Below, piece by piece: positions 31,815-44,026 of a stretch of DNA of 62,228 nt. The notes under the pieces are model-generated. The model was not told where the DNA came from, searched no databases, and saw only the letters and a list, made by a program, of their open reading frames with translations. A program made the position numbers and the translations under genes. Source of the stretch: Bifiguratus adelaidae (lineage: Eukaryota; Mucoromycota; Endogonomycetes; Endogonales). The stretch is from NCBI GenBank assembly GCA_002261195.1, contig MVBO01000087.1, positions 1 to 62,228 on the forward strand. The letters are read 5' to 3'. Position 1 is the first letter of the stretch. Every line of letters begins with the position of its first letter.

Positions 31815-33319
31815 ATGGATCCACCAGAGAGCGACGACATGACGCTAGATACCCCTATAGACCAAGACCAAATAAAGGAAGAAACTGTTCAGGAAGGGAC
31901 ATCCGCGCAGGATAGACAGGAGGATGACGGCGCAACGATAAACGCAACAGCGCCTACACCCAAATCCAAATGGGTGCAGCTGCGTCAAGTAGCGCATGCT
32001 TTTCGATATTGCTGGCCGCAAATTGCCATCGTCTATTGGGTAGCAGTTGTCTTTGGTATCAACGATGGCGGGTTTGGTGTCATTTTACCTTCTATACGAA
32101 CATATTATGGTGTTTCGGATGGTATCGTTTCTCTTTTACTCTTGGGTTCCACTATCGGATATCTGACTTCAGCCTTCATCAATGGATCGATCGTTCATTT
32201 GCTTGGTTTGAGCAATGCAATCGCTTTCGGAGCCACTGTATATACGATCGGTACGCTGATTCTCATGTGGCGGCTTCCTTTTGTTGCTCAATGTGTATTC
32301 ATGTCATTTCTGGGCTTCGGAATCGGTCTACAAGACGCCAATGTGAACATTGTGTGTACCGTGGGGCCTTACGCCACCGAGACGCTCAACTTGCTGCATG
32401 GTAAGTGTTGCGTGGGATTAAAAAAACGTAGTCTTCATCGGTTGTATTAGCCTTCTATGGTGTGGGCGCCTTGATTGGACCTTTGATCGCCTCTGGTCTT
32501 TTGACATCAGACAAGCTCTGGAGCTACTTTTACATTGTCCTTTGCGGCCTCTCCTTTGGTTCAATCCTCTTTGTCCTCATCACCTTCTACTTCCGTCCCA
32601 TGCCTCCCAATTTCAAATCGAAACGAACACGACAATCGGCTCGAGATGCAGCGGCTGCTGATCCCGAAAAGACCGACATACCGGATGCCGAACGCGCTGA
32701 AAATCACCTTCAGCGTCTAAAGGCTTCCTTTAAATACCCGGTCACTTCATTAGGCGCCATCTTTCTCCTTCTCTATGTGGGCGTCGAAGTAACCTTGGGC
32801 ACCTGGACCTTTAGTTTCCTTACCGAAGTGCGACAAGGTGGATCGGTGCAATCGGCGCAAATGGTATCCGGCTATTGGGCCGGATTGACCGTCGGTCGGG
32901 TCCTTCTCGGATGGGTCACTGGAAAACTGGGCGAGAAGCGTATGGTGACCGTATGGCTCGCCGCAACCATTGCCTGTCTGGTCATCGTCTGGGTCGTACC
33001 CAACATAACCGTCAACGGTGCCTTTGTCTTCTTTGTCGGCTTTTTCTTGGGTCCACTCTTTCCCACCACCATATCCGTCGCTTCACAAGCCATCCCTCAA
33101 CATCTCTTTGCCACCGCGATTGGATTCTTGACGGCTCTTGGTGCTGGCGGCGCTGCCCTTTTTCCATGGATCAATGGCATGCTTTCGCAACGGTTCGGGA
33201 CGTGGGTCATGTTACCTTTCTCACTGGCTTTGAGCGGTGCCATGACCATCATTTGGATCTTTATACCAAATCCTGCCAAACGCAACGTAGAACAGTCGGA
33301 AGAACAGGCGGGTACTTAA
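31815..33319 (+). CDS. MFS transporter (fucose-permease/FHS-like)
   Basis: Twelve-helix major facilitator protein at a cell membrane; substrate unknown. The acidic N-terminal tail (MDPPESDDMTLDTPIDQDQI) is followed by helices such as QIAIVYWVAVVFGINDGGFG, LLLLGSTIGYLTSAFIN, and, after a 50-nt intron (32401-32450), YGVGALIGPLIASGLL. A charged central loop (KRTRQSARDAAAADPEK) separates the halves; the second half has GAIFLLLYVGVEVTLGTWTF, GYWAGLTVGRVLLGWVTGKL and FPWINGMLSQRFGTWVM. The NDGGFG start and the GVEVTLGTW helix recall fungal FHS/Bsc6-like porters. A TATA-like element sits within about 10 bp of the first ATG, so the ATG at 31839 could be used instead. Confidence 0.85.
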
Positions 33320-33533
33320 ATGCTTGTTGTATACTCTAACTCTGCACACGTGTACAAAGTTTTTCTCTTGCACGCAATACGTGTCATCATTTCGATGGCC
33401 GGGCTCTGTGATTTTTATATAATTTACATGTACAGGCCAATGCAGCTTTCGATTTCGCAAAACATATGCATCTTGGATGCTTCTAAGGAACAAAGCGTTC
33501 GCAGACGGGGGAATTGAGTGTAAGCTCGTCAGA

Positions 33534-35478
33534 TTATGCTTTTTCTAACGAAGCAATGGTGTCTGTCAATTTCCGGTAAAGTGATTCGGAGGCGTCTTCC
33601 GACCCAACCTAACATGGCGATGAGCATCTATCAACGTATGCTGCACAATGACCGTACCTTGATCGCCAAATTGACTGGTTTGCCCTCTTCCACCGCCACC
33701 AGTCGTAGAAATTTGCTTTCCGCCTTCTCAACATGCATTTTCGAAAAGATAGGAATGTTTAGAATAACCTTGAGAACAGCATCTGCACGCATGACAAGCC
33801 GTATATGTTTATGATCGTCAAGACGTTGAAGCAAGGTAAGTCTTCCCACTCCTCGCTCCTTCCATTGCTGTTGCTCGTCCATCGCGAATAGCTTGGCCTT
33901 GACGGCGTGCAATTGTTCTTCATTCTCTTCTCCGGTCGCAATCTTTGTTTCTTGTACACCCGGCACCTTGAGTTGTGGACCCGCCGCGCCAAAGATTGAG
34001 GTCGCGTGTTCGTGAGCGGTGGTCGTTTCTTCTTCTTTTTCAGATTCATCATCGGCGTCTTCTCCCTCGTCGTCGCTCCCTTTCCCAGCAACGTATTTAT
34101 CTCCGTGCAGGGGGGCGGATACCTTGGAATCGGAAGGACTGGCAACTTGTGCGAACGGTGACGATGCTTTACCGCTAAAAGCACCAAAGCCTGAGCTAGA
34201 TGCCATTGATGGTGGCGGTGATTTGGTACTCTGCTCGGACGAATTTGCGGACGCAAAGGGTGACGAGGATGATCCGGCGAACGCTCCAAAACCACTCTGT
34301 TGAGATTAATCAATAAATTGCTCATCGGACAATAACGAAGCACTTACAGTCGGAGCAGCAAACGAACCAAACAAGGAGCTTGTGGTGGATCCAAAGGTGG
34401 CCTTAGAACCTATGGGCGGTGCGTATTCGGGCACAGCAGATGAACCAAAGCCAGAAGTTGCTCCAAAAGCGTACTTCTTTGCCGTGCTCTCTGGACTCGT
34501 AGGTTGCCCTGCGGTCTTGTCCTCTTTTCTGTTCACCGATGTGCCGTCATGATCTGATTCGACTACATCATCCCATGAAACGTCTCCACCGCCTCCAAAC
34601 TTTGACAACACATTATTGCTATGCGAAACTTGCGCAGGAGTTGAACCCTGAACAGCGTTTGACTTCGAAGCTGTGTCGGGCTTGTCGTCCATGCTGTCCG
34701 AATTATACTGAGCTTCTGATGTCGATTCCTTTTCTTTGGACAAGTACTCTCTCCTTATTGAGATCTCTTGCGTATCCTTTCGCATCAGGCGTTTTCGTCG
34801 GGATACCGCAGCAGCTCCTAGAGTACCGTTGCCTGCCTCTTCCTCCTCATCGCCAACATCGTCATCGGATGATGTGACCGGTGAAGAATCTATGCTACGT
34901 TTCCTATGTTGCAACTTGTCGTCTTCCACGTTGGCTTGTTCATCATTATAAGCTTGTGCATCCTCCATCTCCACGCCTGGCTCCTCTATATGCTGTTTGT
35001 TGGGGTTATCTTCTGTCTTCATGCTGCGAAGGTCTTCTCTGATAGTATTGACTGTCGGTTTTCTGATGGGTGTATTTGGGTCAGCACGGCTAAGGACGTG
35101 TAAGCATATACCGATACATTGCAACAAGCGCGTCCTGTCCAAAAACCTACGTCTTCTTGATGGGAACATTGTCTGAAGCGCGCTTATCGGGAGTCTGCGG
35201 ATAGGCCGATAACGTCAATAAGAGTGATTCACGTTGCGTAGGCGTCCCGTTCATATCATTTCGCCTGCCTCGACGGCCCGCGACGCCCCGAAGGAGAGAC
35301 TTACCAACGATTGCGTTTCTTCTGTCTCGTGTTTTGTATCTGAGCGCGCCTCTTCTACCCGGCGAGTATCCAACTCTGCTCGCTTTCGCTTCGTCTTGTC
35401 ATCTGCATGTAAGCGTTCTCAATACCCGCACCTGCTTATATCTGCTCAACCTCACTTACCCTGTGACTCTGGCTGCAT
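33534..35478 (-). CDS. YRB2: Ran-binding nuclear export cofactor (Yrb2/RanBP3/Hba1)
   Basis: Nuclear cofactor that binds RanGTP and Crm1 to assist export. The first exon (ATG 35478) reads MQPESQ and joins DDKTKRKRAELDTRRVEEAR; later exons give RASDNVPIKKT and ADPNTPIRKPTVNTIREDL. A long acidic, disordered middle has FG-type repeats (ATSGFGSS, SSLFGSF, SSSGFGAFSG). The C-terminal RanBP1 domain contains KERGVGRLTLLQRLDDHKHI, RLVMRADAVLKVILNIPIF and, after an intron, SESLYRKLTDTIASLEKA before the TAA at 33534. A C-terminal RanBP1 domain preceded by FG motifs is the Yrb2/RanBP3 layout; Nup2/Nup50 would have other N-terminal features. Several short introns; a CACGTG box lies upstream (35532-35537). 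Confidence 0.83.
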
Positions 35479-35950
35479 CCTTCATGCGACCTTGTCCACA
35501 AGTGAGAAACGACAAACCTCCCACGGCAGAGCACGTGATCTGATGCAATGGAGCGAAACATTGGAGGGCCATTATTCTCCTGGTCATGGTGTGATGCCAT
35601 TGACGTGGGAAGTGTAGAGAGCAGTATAAACTGTGTCAAGGATGGCGTAGATAGCATCCTTGTCATGGCATCGGATCATCATTCATGTGGGTGGCAATGA
35701 TACATGAATATATTATGGAGGCAATTCATCCTTTCTGTGCAAAACTAGTGCAAGGACAAACATTACTGCTACCAGCCGCAAGTCATAATGCACTTCCTCA
35801 TTCTCTATCGTCTTCAATTCTGCTTTGCGCCGCGAGTGTTCCAAAAACACGAACGCGACAAGGGCCAATTATCCATAAAAGGAAAGCTGACCTTTTTCTC
35901 CACAAGGAGTCGACGAGACATATTCAGGAGTTCAGGACACTCCAAGAGCC
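35479..35950. promoter_or_regulatory. Divergent promoter, YRB2/coiled-coil gene
   Basis: No gene seen in 470 bp between the divergent starts. It contains CACGTGAT at 35532-35539 nearer the YRB2 side. No other clear element was found. Confidence 0.45.
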
Positions 35951-38510
35951 ATGGGGTGCTTCGGACCACGTAAAAAGGGTTCCAATGAACTCGACTCACC
36001 CAAAAGTGGGTCATCTCCTCAATTATCGTCATCAGGAAGGAGTAAGAGCGCGAGTAGCTTGAATTCGAAACGGAGTGGTAAATCGTCGGGTAGTGTCAGC
36101 GGTGCCTCATCTCCAGAGGTCCCGCGACGATCACCGGGTACCACCAGTCCACCAAGCTCGTTCAATTCCAACAGTCGCCTCCTGCAACCTACGGCTACTA
36201 GCAGAGCTCGCTCTGCGGATCAGAGCGCCTTGCCTCGAACACCATCCAGCACCTCACTGCGAAGCGCTTCATCTCCTGACCGGTCAAGACTGTCACCGAA
36301 TATGGCTCATCCTCAACGACCGCAGCAGGAGGGCACTCAAAGTCTCTCTGGCACTCGTACCAGTTCCACACATACCCCTCCACCTAATCCGCGTACCGCC
36401 AGTTCCATTAGCGGATCGACGGCCAATGCTCACAGAAGTCCAGTGTCACAAATGCGCCATGAGTTTGATGAGCTCAAGAGCAAGGTAAATAGGAGTTTCA
36501 AGAAAGCTCATCCATTGGTATCCGCCGCCTAAATGACGTCCTTTACATAGCACGAGCAATCACAAAATATTGTAGCTGCACAATCGGCAGAAATCGAATC
36601 TCTCAAAGCGCAATTGGCTCAGGCCTCTGCAACTTTACCTTCGCTCCCTCCTACACCATCCAGTGTCCCCACAGAGCAAGATCATCGTGCAACCTTGGAG
36701 GACTTAGCTCACAAGGATGAGGTGCTGATGGAAAAGGAGAATGAGTTGCAAATGTTGCGGGATGCACTCGAGAAGGAGAAGCAAGAGCGCGAGAAGGAAC
36801 GAAAGCAGAATGAAGGTATGCGACCAAGTTCCGAGGTCAAGGAGCTGCAGGAGAAGGTAGGTGATCGCGCAGAATAATGTCAGGAGGGGACCCTTCCTTA
36901 TCCGAGATTTAGAATGAGTCTACACTTGCGCTCTTGGAAGAAAAGGAGCGTCAGCTCAGAGAACGTCAGGAAGATCTTGATCGTTTGCGCGACCGATGGG
37001 AACAAGATATGTCCAATGCCCTTCGCCCAGCACTTCAAGATGTTGAGGATCAGTTAGCACAACTAAGATTGGAGGTAGGCCGTCATACCAAGGCCAATGG
37101 ATATACTGACTCACATGTCGATAGAATGAGGCTACCGTGAGCCGACTTCAGGAAAAGGAGAGAGATTTGCAGAAACTTCGCGACGAACTGCAAGAACAAC
37201 AGCACCTAGGCCAGACACTTCAATCACAGATCGAAAGCGAAGAGGCACGTCAGAGGGAATACAAACGATTGACGGTCGATTTGGAGAAGGAAAAGGAGAA
37301 TTTGCGCAAGCTTGACGAGCTTTCACGGCAATTAGAAGCTCAAAAGGAGGAGCATGAGGCAATGTTGGAGTCGCGAGACCAAATCCTGGCGGAGAAGGAT
37401 CGATTGCTCAGTGAACATCAAGCCAACTTGGAGAAATTGCATTTGAGCCATCAGACAGCCCTCCAGGAGCTGCAAAGACAACAATCGGCTCATTTTGCAA
37501 ATCTCAGACAGCAGCATGCCAAGGAGCTCGAGGGCTTACGCGCTCAACTGCAAGAAGCCGAACGAATTGCGCAAAGCGCTTCTGCCCCAGCTCAAGCTCA
37601 AGCTCAGTTGGACGCCGAAATTGAGAAATTGCTTCGTGAAGTAGAAGCGGCAGAACACTCCCACATTGTCGAATTAGATTCGTTGGAGAAGCGACACTCT
37701 GCGCAGCTTGAGCACCTCGCGAACAATCACACCACACAGCTACGACAGCTTCGCTCTGTTCAGCAACAAGAAGCAAAAGACAAGCGTATGAGTTGGAAGC
37801 AACAGTTTGCTCCCACAGATGCGGTGTCATGGCCTGCACCTAGTGTAGCTTTGCAAACGGTGAAATTGAGAAAGACAGGTGGACCGCGTCGACAAGGTGG
37901 ACTTGCCGGTGGCTCGTCGCAAACAGAGGACAGCGCCCCGTCGTTCGTATCCGATGATCCAAGTAAGATCCAACTTTACATGAGTAGCGTGAGCGGAAAT
38001 ATGAAGGTAATGCATGCATGCTTCTACTATGTGTATGATTGCTCATCACTCGCACGCAGATCAAGTCCGCACAAGAACAACTCAAGAATCTTTTGGACAG
38101 TCGCGACCTCATCTATGAGATCATCGATGTTGCTTCCACGGCTGGAGCATTGGCCTACATCAGAGAACGTAACGGTGGTGAACGCGATTTGCCTCAGGTG
38201 TTTGTTGGAGGAGTCTACAAGGGGGTAAGTGATCAATGCCGCACGCTGGCCTGCACTTCTTAAATACGTATAGTTGCTCCATGATGTGATGGAAGCTGAT
38301 GAAGCTGGAAATCTTGATACCTTTCTGCACTCATCTCAAACCGCTCGTAAGGCACCCACCGTGACCGATACCCCGAACCGAATGGTGCCCAAGGCGCAAC
38401 CCCAAGTATCCAGAGTGCCTTTGTCTGGCGATGATGCGGAGCTCTTGCGCGAACTCGAGCAGGAGATCAGTGCTGGTCTTGTCAGTAAAGATGAATGGCT
38501 TGCCTTGTAA
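35951..38510 (+). CDS. Long coiled-coil protein with C-terminal SH3BGR/glutaredoxin-like domain
   Basis: Multi-exon gene starting MGCFGPRKKGSNELDS; Gly2-Cys3 and the basic stretch suggest myristoylation, palmitoylation and membrane binding. About 190 Ser/Pro-rich residues follow, then a long coiled coil of roughly 400 residues (KENELQMLRDALEKEKQERE, LRERQEDLDRLRDRWEQDM, LQEKERDLQKLRDELQEQ). Near the C-terminus KIQLYMSSVSGNMK joins IKSAQEQLKNLLDSRDLIYE, LPQVFVGGVYKG and DVMEADEAGNLDTFL, the thioredoxin-fold pattern of SH3BGR and glutaredoxin-like proteins. The dithiol Cys-x-x-Cys of true glutaredoxins is absent (SSVSGN in its place), so redox activity is unlikely. Function unknown; a membrane-tethered scaffold is a reasonable guess. 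Confidence 0.72.
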
Positions 38511-38644
38511 TGTTTGGCATTCTAATAATACCCGTCATTATTCCTGGTTTTGAGTGTATGTTACATGAAATCTATGTATATGGCTCAACGGCCCAAATGC
38601 ATGAGGTCCAAAGGAGCGTACATCTTTGTAAAAGGGTATACATG

Positions 38645-40395
38645 TTACATGCGTCTGTTATACGAGCGTCCATCATACATGCGGCCTTGGTATACAGACG
38701 GTAGCGCTTGATGTTGAGGCGCGCCGGGTTCCTTGACCCTCTCTTTGTGAGCAGCTTCCTTGGCCTTGCGACGATCGTATTCGTGTGAAGCGTCATAGAC
38801 GGGCACCCTAGGGTATCAAGAGTCAGAAATACGGCGTGGTTTCGCATGTTCTGCAAACTTACTTTCCAACTTCGGCTGGCATGGGATCGGTCCAAAACCA
38901 ATCGTGATCCAACGCTTGATACGCTGACATTCGCTTCTTTGGATCAAGAGCCAAGAGCTTATCTATAAGGTCCACAGCGAGATGCCCGTACTTGCTAAAT
39001 TCTTCCTTGACACGCCTTGAATACGGTCCAAAGGTGACAGTGGACGCATTTGGCAGGCTCTTCCAATTGGGCTTGGTATCTTCCGTAGGTGACCCACATA
39101 GCCGAAATGTCTTTTCCAACTGATCAATGTCTGTACTACCTTGCAGAATGGGTCTCCCCTTAAACATTTCCGCTATGATACACCTGCGCACAGAGAGAGG
39201 ACATTGTCAGTCAGGCATCTCTATATAAACCTATTATCACCTACCCTACTCCCCACATGTCTATGGCAGTGGTGTATTTACGCTCGCCCAATAGGAGTTC
39301 AGGTGGCCGATACCAACGAGTGACCACTAAATTGGTGTACTCTCGTTCTGTATCCTCGGCAAAAGGCCTGGACAGACCGAAATCGGCAATTTTCAAGACC
39401 CCTTGATTGTTGATCAACAGGTTGGCGGCTGTCGAAGAGAATTAGAGCGGAAAGGAAGGCTTGCCCTATTCTACATACCTTTCATGTCTCTATGTAATAT
39501 TTTGTTCTGCAAATGACAATGTCAGAGATATTTGAGCACATTTTGGCACATTACTCGACACTCACTTCGTGTAGGTAATAGGTGCCTTCCAGTAATTGCT
39601 TCATGTACAGTTTGATCAGGGGAAGAGATAAACGCACAAGCGGATTTTCTAAAAGACCAGCTAAATCGTGATCCATGTATGGAAACACCATGTAGACTGA
39701 GCCATGCAAATTGTTGCCACTCCCTACAGGTTAGTCACGTCAGTCTTTCGCCCCTGTAGTGAGCCGGTAGTGAATACCAAATTACCTTTTTGCACGGCAA
39801 TATCCGTAAGTGGGATGACATTAACATGGTTCAACTGTTTCAGAATTTTGATTTCCCGTAAAGCCGTGATGGGCATCTGACAAGACCGTTAGCACCATGT
39901 CCCATGATACATCCAGACGATAAAGACTTACTCCATCTTGATCATTGTGCATCAGAATTCGCTTCAATGCGACTTGCTCGCCTGTTTTCTTCCGTCGAGC
40001 CTTATGTACTTCGCTGTAGACCAAAAGCAACCGCTGTCACAATGACCAATTCATCCGCTCCATCTGCCTGCGAAGACTTACCCAAAGGTACCTTCACCTA
40101 GTTTATCATCCACCTCATACTCTGTAATGCGAGAGCAACCGACAAACTTTTTGTGTCCACTGGCCGACGAACTATGCGCAGCACGGTGTGAAGAGGATGC
40201 GTCATAGCGCGGCGAAGGAGACGCGATAGACGACGGTGATACGGCATTCGACGTTGCGGTAGAAGTGAGATTATGTCCATTGTGACTCCGTCCGTCAACT
40301 CTAGGCTCTAGATGCGTATGCTGCTTCTTGCGGGCATGACTCTCACTCTCTTCGTTCGAAATGACCCGCTTCAATGAACCTTTCTCTACCTCCAT
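38645..40395 (-). CDS. BUR1: Bur1/Cdk9-like cyclin-dependent kinase
   Basis: Transcriptional CDK that phosphorylates the Pol II CTD linker and Spt5. The ATG at 40395 starts [20 protein letters not shown], a basic, Ser-rich leader. The kinase has GEGTFG then [20 protein letters not shown] (invariant Lys), the cyclin-contact helix [53 protein letters not shown] and [40 protein letters not shown] and [12 protein letters not shown] complete it; the tail is basic and ends [20 protein letters not shown] in place of [19 protein letters not shown] before the glycine loop and HRDMKAAN all fit Cdk9/Bur1. At least seven short introns. Confidence 0.88.
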
Positions 40396-40520
40396 GGACA
40401 GTACAGACGCAAGGTAACGCAGAGAAAAGTCAAAGGCGAAGAGCGTGACGTCACGAAATTGAGAACAATGGGTGAGAGGTGCCAATCAGCAATTGTGTGT
40501 ATTGCTCGCTATTCATACAT

Positions 40521-41819
40521 TTAAAGGGCGGCAGACAAAGTTCCAATCCAAGATCCGCTGGGATCGAGGCTGTATTGCCAGCCCATAACACCGGCATCCC
40601 ATCCCTTGGCCTTGGCTTGGGAAAGGCATCCAGCCAAAGTGTTCACATCCACGTAACCTGTGTTGGTGGCACCAGCGGGGGTCACGGGCTTACCAATGAC
40701 AAGCTTGTTCAAGTCAACTCCGTTGGCAGCAATTTGGAAGAGAGCGGTGCCGGTGAAAGTACCGTCAGAAGTGTTCAAGAGAGCATCGCAGGTAGCGTAG
40801 TCAGAAGAGCCTTGGTTGTAGAATTGGACATTGTACCAGTCAATGAGGTTGCCAACTTGCTTATGAACCGTGAGGTAAGCACCGTTGGGGTACATGGTCT
40901 TGTTATTGATAAAGTAAGGAGCTTGAGGAGCATGGGTAATGATGTATGGCGATGGCAAAGCGGCGCGCAGCGCTTTCGTGAAGGTGACGAGCCATGCTTC
41001 TCCTGTACCAGCGGACATGGCAGAGTTGTCTTCCCAGTCAATATCGGCTCCATCAAAGCCGTTCGCCTTGACAAAGGCAGCGAGGTTGTTGGCTGCGGTG
41101 GTGGGATTGACACCGGACGAGGTAGGCCATTCAGCAGCACCGAAAGCGGTGACGAGAACCTTCTTGCCAGCAGCGTGGAAGGCGTCAAGGTAGGAAGACC
41201 TGGTAGCAGCATCGAGAGTGTTCCAGGTGTAAACAGTATCCCAAGGACCATAGCTTTGCCAGAAAGCAAGGTTGACGACATTGTATTTGTTGGCAGGAAC
41301 AGTACCAGGAACACCAAAAGTGCTTCCAGAAGTCGATCCGCTGGTGTTGTCCACATAAGTGACAAGCTTAGGACCAGTGATGGTGCCAGTGGGAGCTGGA
41401 GACGTTGAGGTCGACGTCCTTGCACTGGTGGTCGTGGAAGTAGGTGGAGGAACCGTAGACGTGCTCGCGGTCACGCTCGTGGATCCGGGCCAGACACAGT
41501 CACCGTTAGCACAGACGGTACCGCCTTGGCAAGGATAAGACAACCAGGCACCGTTGTAGCATTGGGCTCGGTCGGGAATACAAGCCCATAGACCATTGTT
41601 GGCCGCATTACACACCGGGACACTGGTACTGAAGGCAGCAGCATTGACTTGCTTCACCTTGGAATTGGAATAGGTCGCGGAAGGCGCAGCAGGAATACCA
41701 TCTTGAGGAGCACCAATAATACTGTTCGGTTTTGCGGGGCCAAAGTGTACAACCGGAGACGCCTGGACGGAGAAAGCAGCGGCCAGAAGAAGTCCTGAGA
41801 GAGTGGAAAGGGTCCTCAT
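40521..41819 (-). CDS. Secreted GH18 chitinase with N-terminal CBM19-like module
   Basis: Intronless 432-residue secreted enzyme that cuts chitin in or beyond the cell wall. A signal peptide (MRTLSTLSGLLLAAAFSVQA) leads to a Cys-rich module (VPVCNAANNGLWACI, AQCYNGAWLSYPCQGGTVCA) resembling a CBM19-type chitin-binding domain. A Ser/Thr/Pro linker follows, then GH18: LVTYVDNTSGSTSG, VLVTAFGAAEW, the catalytic FDGADIDWED (DxxDxDxE with the acid Glu) and WYNVQFYNQG. MGWQYSLDPSG closes the barrel. Codon use is regular and the gene lacks introns, unlike its neighbours. A minus-strand TATAAA lies at about 41951-41957, 130 bp before the start. Confidence 0.9.
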   Translation of the reverse strand: MRTLSTLSGLLLAAAFSVQASPVVHFGPAKPNSIIGAPQDGIPAAPSATYSNSKVKQVNAAAFSTSVPVCNAANNGLWACIPDRAQCYNGAWLSYPCQGGTVCANGDCVWPGSTSVTASTSTVPPPTSTTTSARTSTSTSPAPTGTITGPKLVTYVDNTSGSTSGSTFGVPGTVPANKYNVVNLAFWQSYGPWDTVYTWNTLDAATRSSYLDAFHAAGKKVLVTAFGAAEWPTSSGVNPTTAANNLAAFVKANGFDGADIDWEDNSAMSAGTGEAWLVTFTKALRAALPSPYIITHAPQAPYFINNKTMYPNGAYLTVHKQVGNLIDWYNVQFYNQGSSDYATCDALLNTSDGTFTGTALFQIAANGVDLNKLVIGKPVTPAGATNTGYVDVNTLAGCLSQAKAKGWDAGVMGWQYSLDPSGSWIGTLSAAL

Positions 41820-41950
41820 GCTGGAGTAAATCTCAATTCACCAATAAATAGTATGGATATTGTCCACAACGGCAAGGGCGTCCACTGGACGAATGCAATA
41901 AGGGGTAGATGAAAGGAAGTTGTTCTTCCTCGGGAAATCCACTCGGAGGT

Positions 41951-41957
41951 TTTATAT
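41951..41957 (-). promoter_or_regulatory. TATA box of the chitinase gene
   Basis: Minus-strand ATATAAA (plus-strand TTTATAT) about 130 bp before the ATG at 41819; suitable spacing for a 5' UTR of about 100 nt. Confidence 0.45.
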
Positions 41958-43459
41958 GTGGCCGAAACATGACTACGCGAGAGACACACCAAATGCAATG
42001 AGATCAGTGCGACGTTCCCAAATATCCCTGGATCTGTGTACGTAAGCTGACAATCAATGGCCTATGCCTAATGACCCACCCAGGTGACCGGTATACCAGA
42101 TGATCGGCACACAGAGCAGGGTCATCGTGGCACGTGACTTGCCGGAGCGCGTATCCATCACGTCCTCAAAAGGCAACTCGTTAAACTTCTGTGGTACAAT
42201 TGATGGATTATCAACATCTCATTAACCTCATGGCACACAAAGGACCCTGATCCATCTCTTCTCCAGGGGCAAGCACAGAACGTTTGATGCACACAGGGAT
42301 GGAGGGCTCAGTACATACATCCAAGGAGGTTCGACGGCAAGGCCCACTAACCTTTTTGTGCACAGATATGGCAAGTCTTTTGCGCGCACGGCAATTGCGC
42401 CGGCTTTGATAGGCCCAGCACCACCAGCATTGAAGAGCGAATATCCTGGACGGTATTCAATTTTGACATGGTGTTCATTGACAGCAATGAGGGAATTTCA
42501 TGTCTGCGAAATAGTTCATTTTCAGAAAATGTTTGTTTTTACGCTTCATGTGTGGGACTTGAGGGTCACGATGACAGTGAACGTAGGGGAGGTCCTCTGA
42601 GATCGGCGAACAGGATAATGATGGTCATGGCGAACTCTGCTATTTCATCACGACAACCTGTAGGTTAACAACAGCTGAGAAGCACTCGTCATTCGATACG
42701 GCGCTGTTATCGCACACCAGGCGCTCAGGAACAATGATAAGAAGGAAAAACAGAGGGTGCGCCATTCTGTTACACCGTGCTCTGTGTCTAGAGAGAGGTA
42801 GCGAACAAGAAACTGAGTCGTTGATCATATTCGACCGCTAATCCTACAGAGAGGATCCGGTCTTTGAAAGCGCAGGTAATCGGATGCAACGACACAACTC
42901 CGACTCGGTGGGATAGCCTTGCGAGGCATGCTATCGCCAAGGATACTCCTACCGTCATGTCGCTCTCTTGACCTACATCAATATGAATTCTTCCAAAATG
43001 CAAGCAAGCTTCTTTGTCCCCTAGTCCCTCTCCTTTTCGAGGCACATACGGCGCACTACAGGCTCTTTTGACTACAGCATTTTAGACACATACAATTATA
43101 ATAAGGTGCGCTTTCAGGTCCTTGTATCCGCTCTTCCTCTGTTCTGTCCATCACATCAATATGTCTTTGTCTTTGTCTTTGTAAGATGAGTGCTTTCCTG
43201 TATATCATCATTTTAAGGGAGACCCTTCGTTTCCCTAGCACGACATCGGCTGGAGAAACACCTTCGTGGCGAATGTGGTAAGCCGACGCCGGCGAAAGCG
43301 GAAAGCCAGTTAAGTGTTCTATTGTTCGACACATGTTTTCTCTTTGCGTGCAAAAGAACACAGCGTGTCACATGACAAACCAAAGGATAGCATCGTAACA
43401 AGCCTCGGTTGATGAGTATGCCAAGATACCTTAGGGACTAGAAGTGGTCTCCAGCATAG
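41958..43459. other. Gene-free interval between chitinase and orphan ORF
   Basis: About 1.5 kb with only short, overlapping ORFs and no recognisable domain. Contains CACGTGAC (42131-42138) and a short GTCTTT tandem repeat near 43163-43182. I see no gene, tRNA or transposase. Confidence 0.5.
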
Positions 43460-44026
43460 TTGCCTCCTGGAGGTTGGCAATTCCGGCGTCATCTACCGAA
43501 ATCCCCGAGAGGAGGGCAGCTCCATCGAGATATTACCAACATTGTCCGCATCCCGCTCATCAAAGGAGCGCAGTCGAGGAGAGCCAGGAAAATTTGCCAG
43601 CTGACTGAAGTTCTGGAGAAAGAACTCGATGCCGATCATGAGCTCGAAATAAAGATCATAGAACGCCTCTCTCCTCATGCCATGGACTGGTATATGGAGG
43701 GTCACCTCAAGCTCGCCATGCGACACGAGTCCGTTTCCATCCTACAAAGCTATGATGCGCGGCATTTGTGCATCTACAGTATGGCATATCTCAAAGTCTG
43801 TCGTGGTCACTTTCCTCTCGAAAACATCGTTGACGTCCGGTTTCCGAAACGTGTCTACATCACAAAGTCTGCACTGACAAGCCTATTGTCGCATTCCACC
43901 ACCTCTCGCAAAATTCACCATTTTGCCAAGTTCTGTTGGATATACCATATCAACCATCCATTGCATGCCAAAAGTGACTTGCAAGACTGTTGTATCATAC
44001 ACGCCTGCTCTATCATTAGGAAGTAG
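43460..44026 (+). CDS. Orphan 188-residue ORF, weak
   Basis: Open frame of 188 codons starting MPPGGWQFRRHLPKSPRGGQ. It has a helix-rich charged middle (LTEVLEKELDADHELEIKII) but no recognised domain, no intron sign and no membrane segment. It lies in a gene-poor stretch; the minus strand also has short ORFs here. It may be a decayed gene or chance. Confidence 0.25.
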   Translation: MPPGGWQFRRHLPKSPRGGQLHRDITNIVRIPLIKGAQSRRARKICQLTEVLEKELDADHELEIKIIERLSPHAMDWYMEGHLKLAMRHESVSILQSYDARHLCIYSMAYLKVCRGHFPLENIVDVRFPKRVYITKSALTSLLSHSTTSRKIHHFAKFCWIYHINHPLHAKSDLQDCCIIHACSIIRK

